Assembly: GCA_964598695.1 (NCBI GenBank)
Contig: CAZRDB010000070.1
Span: 1 to 21,690, forward strand
Reading direction: 5' to 3'
From: CAZRDB01 sp964598695
Lineage (GTDB): Bacteria > Armatimonadota > Zipacnadia > UBA1398
DNA: 21,690 nt
Shown here in pieces: positions 20,483 to 21,690 of the stretch. Position numbers and translations under genes: made by a program. Within the stretch, counting starts at the first letter, position 1; each line of letters starts with the position of its first letter. The notes under the pieces were generated by a model. The model searched no databases. It saw nothing but the letters and a program-made list of their open reading frames with translations, and was not told the DNA's origin.

Positions 20483-21690
20483 CTACAGCCCCCCGCGCGC
20501 CTCCAGCGCGATGACTTCCTCCATAGCGCGCACCGCGATCTCGATCTGGTCGTCGTCGGGCGGCCGGGTCGTGAGCTTCTGGAGGAGGATCCCCGGCAGG
20601 ATCAGCGCCTTCACGACCGCCAGATGGCGGAACCGGCCCGCCAGCCGCAGGAGTTCGTAGGCGATCGCGGCGATCACCGGCAGCACCGCGAGCCGCAGCC
20701 CGAAGCGGAGGGCGGGCGTGTCTGCCCGCAGGAACGACAGCAGCACGATCGCCACACAGATCGCGATCGCGATGAAGTTGGTTCCGCAGCGGGGGTGGAG
20801 GGTCGAGAAGCCCCGCGCCCCTTCGACGGTGAGCGGCGCGCGGTTCTCCACCGCGTAGACGACCTTGTGCTCGGCCCCGTGGTACTGGAAGACGCGCCGG
20901 ATGTCGCGCATCTGGGCCACGGCGACGATGTAGCCGAGGAACAGCGCCAACCGGATGACGCCCTCGATCACGTTGAGCACGATGTTCGTGCCCGCGGGCA
21001 GCGAGGCCGGCGCCTCCGGCGTGGCCGGCTCGCCCATCGGCAACCCCAGCGCGTGCTCGACCAGCCAGTAGGCCGCGGCGTGGGGCGTCATCAGGAAGAC
21101 CGCGATCGCGATGGTGAATGCGACGACCATCGAGAGAACCATCGCCACGGTCGTGTTGACCCCGCCGCCGCGCTTCCTGCCCTCGGCGGCCGGGGTGGCC
21201 GGGGCCTCGGAGGGGGCGTCGGCCGCCGTCTCCGGCTCCGCGTCGCGCGCCCGGGCGACCTTGCCGCGCAGCACGCGCAGTGCCCGGGTCCGGTTCTTCT
21301 CGCGGGTGGCCTCGATCCGGGCCTCCACCGAGAGCCCGGTCGGGAGGTGCGTTGCCCGGACCGCCTTCTCCTCGATGTCCTCGGTCGCGACGTCGCTCTC
21401 CGGGATCTCGATGCTCTCCTGCTCGGCCGCCTCGCGCATCAGCACATCGCCGGCGAAGTTCAGATAGGCCATGCCCGTGCGGAGAGCGTCCCACAGGGCG
21501 ACCACGCCCCGCAGCAGCGGGGCCCGCGCCCAGCGCGGCGGCTTGCGGAGCGCCTCGCGCTTGAGGACGACCTCGCCGTCCTCACGGCGAACCGCCGCGG
21601 CGATGAAGTGGCGGCCCCGCATCATGACGCCCTCGAGCAGCGCCTGGCCGCCGTAGATCGGCGTCTCCTCGGCCGCGCCCGAGAGACGCG
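20483..21690 (-). CDS. DUF1385 (YqhQ-like) membrane protein, 5' end outside the window
   Basis: The frame is open to the window edge, with about 402 codons visible. The family N-terminal motif YGGQALLEGVMMRG lies upstream of the first in-window ATG (21625), so the real start is beyond 21690. Other hallmarks are FQYHGAEHKVVYAVE and HPRCGTNFIAIAI. About 40 residues past the N-terminal motif is a short hydrophobic segment. Then comes a charged region and an Ala/Pro/Glu-rich insertion (ARDAEPETAADAPSEAPATP) that makes the protein longer than the usual ~300 residues. About five membrane helices follow. The molecular function is not established; the HGAEH and HPRCGT motifs suggest metal binding. 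It lies immediately upstream of prfA, a conserved arrangement. The stop is TAG at 20483-20485. Confidence 0.9.
   Translation of the reverse strand, partial: RLSGAAEETPIYGGQALLEGVMMRGRHFIAAAVRREDGEVVLKREALRKPPRWARAPLLRGVVALWDALRTGMAYLNFAGDVLMREAAEQESIEIPESDVATEDIEEKAVRATHLPTGLSVEARIEATREKNRTRALRVLRGKVARARDAEPETAADAPSEAPATPAAEGRKRGGGVNTTVAMVLSMVVAFTIAIAVFLMTPHAAAYWLVEHALGLPMGEPATPEAPASLPAGTNIVLNVIEGVIRLALFLGYIVAVAQMRDIRRVFQYHGAEHKVVYAVENRAPLTVEGARGFSTLHPRCGTNFIAIAICVAIVLLSFLRADTPALRFGLRLAVLPVIAAIAYELLRLAGRFRHLAVVKALILPGILLQKLTTRPPDDDQIEIAVRAMEEVIALEARGGL

Noticed and set aside
1..21690. CRISPR arrays, tRNA/rRNA genes, insertion sequences, prophage or attachment sites
   Set aside because: No spaced direct repeats, cloverleaf sequences, transposase or integrase signatures were seen on either strand.

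Overview
This window is a GC-rich (roughly 70% G+C by eye) bacterial chromosomal segment with 14 protein genes. I see no tRNA, rRNA, CRISPR array, integrase or transposase. The organism is a Gram-negative-type bacterium with lipoproteins, a methyl-accepting chemoreceptor and sigma-54-type regulation. The mix of DUF2339, paired DUF2961/GH172 genes, GH127 and a DUF1385-prfA pair fits Planctomycetota or a neighbouring GC-rich candidate phylum, but no taxonomic marker in the window settles this.

Layout. (1) 1-3012 (+): the 3' part of a very large DUF2339 membrane protein built from ~133-residue repeats. It ends at a perfect 14-bp hairpin facing (2) a chemoreceptor gene (3084-5024, -). (3) 5025-5405 is a 381-bp gene-free leader. 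(4) 5406-11182 (-) is a compact five-gene operon. In transcription order it encodes a lipoprotein, a divergent sigma-54-like protein, a second small lipoprotein, a soluble TPR-histidine kinase, and a REC-AAA+-Fis regulator that overlaps the kinase gene by 4 bp. (5) From a 152-bp divergent intergenic region, 11335-14453 (+) encodes a small helical protein with a histidine-kinase-like H-box but no ATPase domain, overlapped by 1 bp with a double-length ABC-2-like permease. (6) 14501-19292 (+) is a carbohydrate block: two tandem GH172 (DUF2961) paralogues without signal peptides and a secreted GH127 enzyme. (7) 19336-21690 (-) is housekeeping: prfA (release factor 1) downstream of a DUF1385 membrane protein that runs off the window.

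How the genes may work together. The most interesting part is the operon at 5406-11182. Its sigma-54-like protein has lost most of the Gln-rich N-terminal region I and has an altered RpoN box. Its enhancer-binding-protein-like regulator has NAFDGA where the family has GAFTGA, the loop known to contact sigma-54 region I. Both halves of one known protein-protein interface are therefore altered in the same operon, next to a dedicated kinase and two lipoproteins. This suggests a private, self-contained sigma-54-type circuit. The reading is an inference; the sequence deviations are direct observations. The GH172/GH172/GH127 block suggests breakdown of a furanoside-containing (arabinose- or fructose-type) glycan, with GH127 exported and the GH172 pair probably cytoplasmic.
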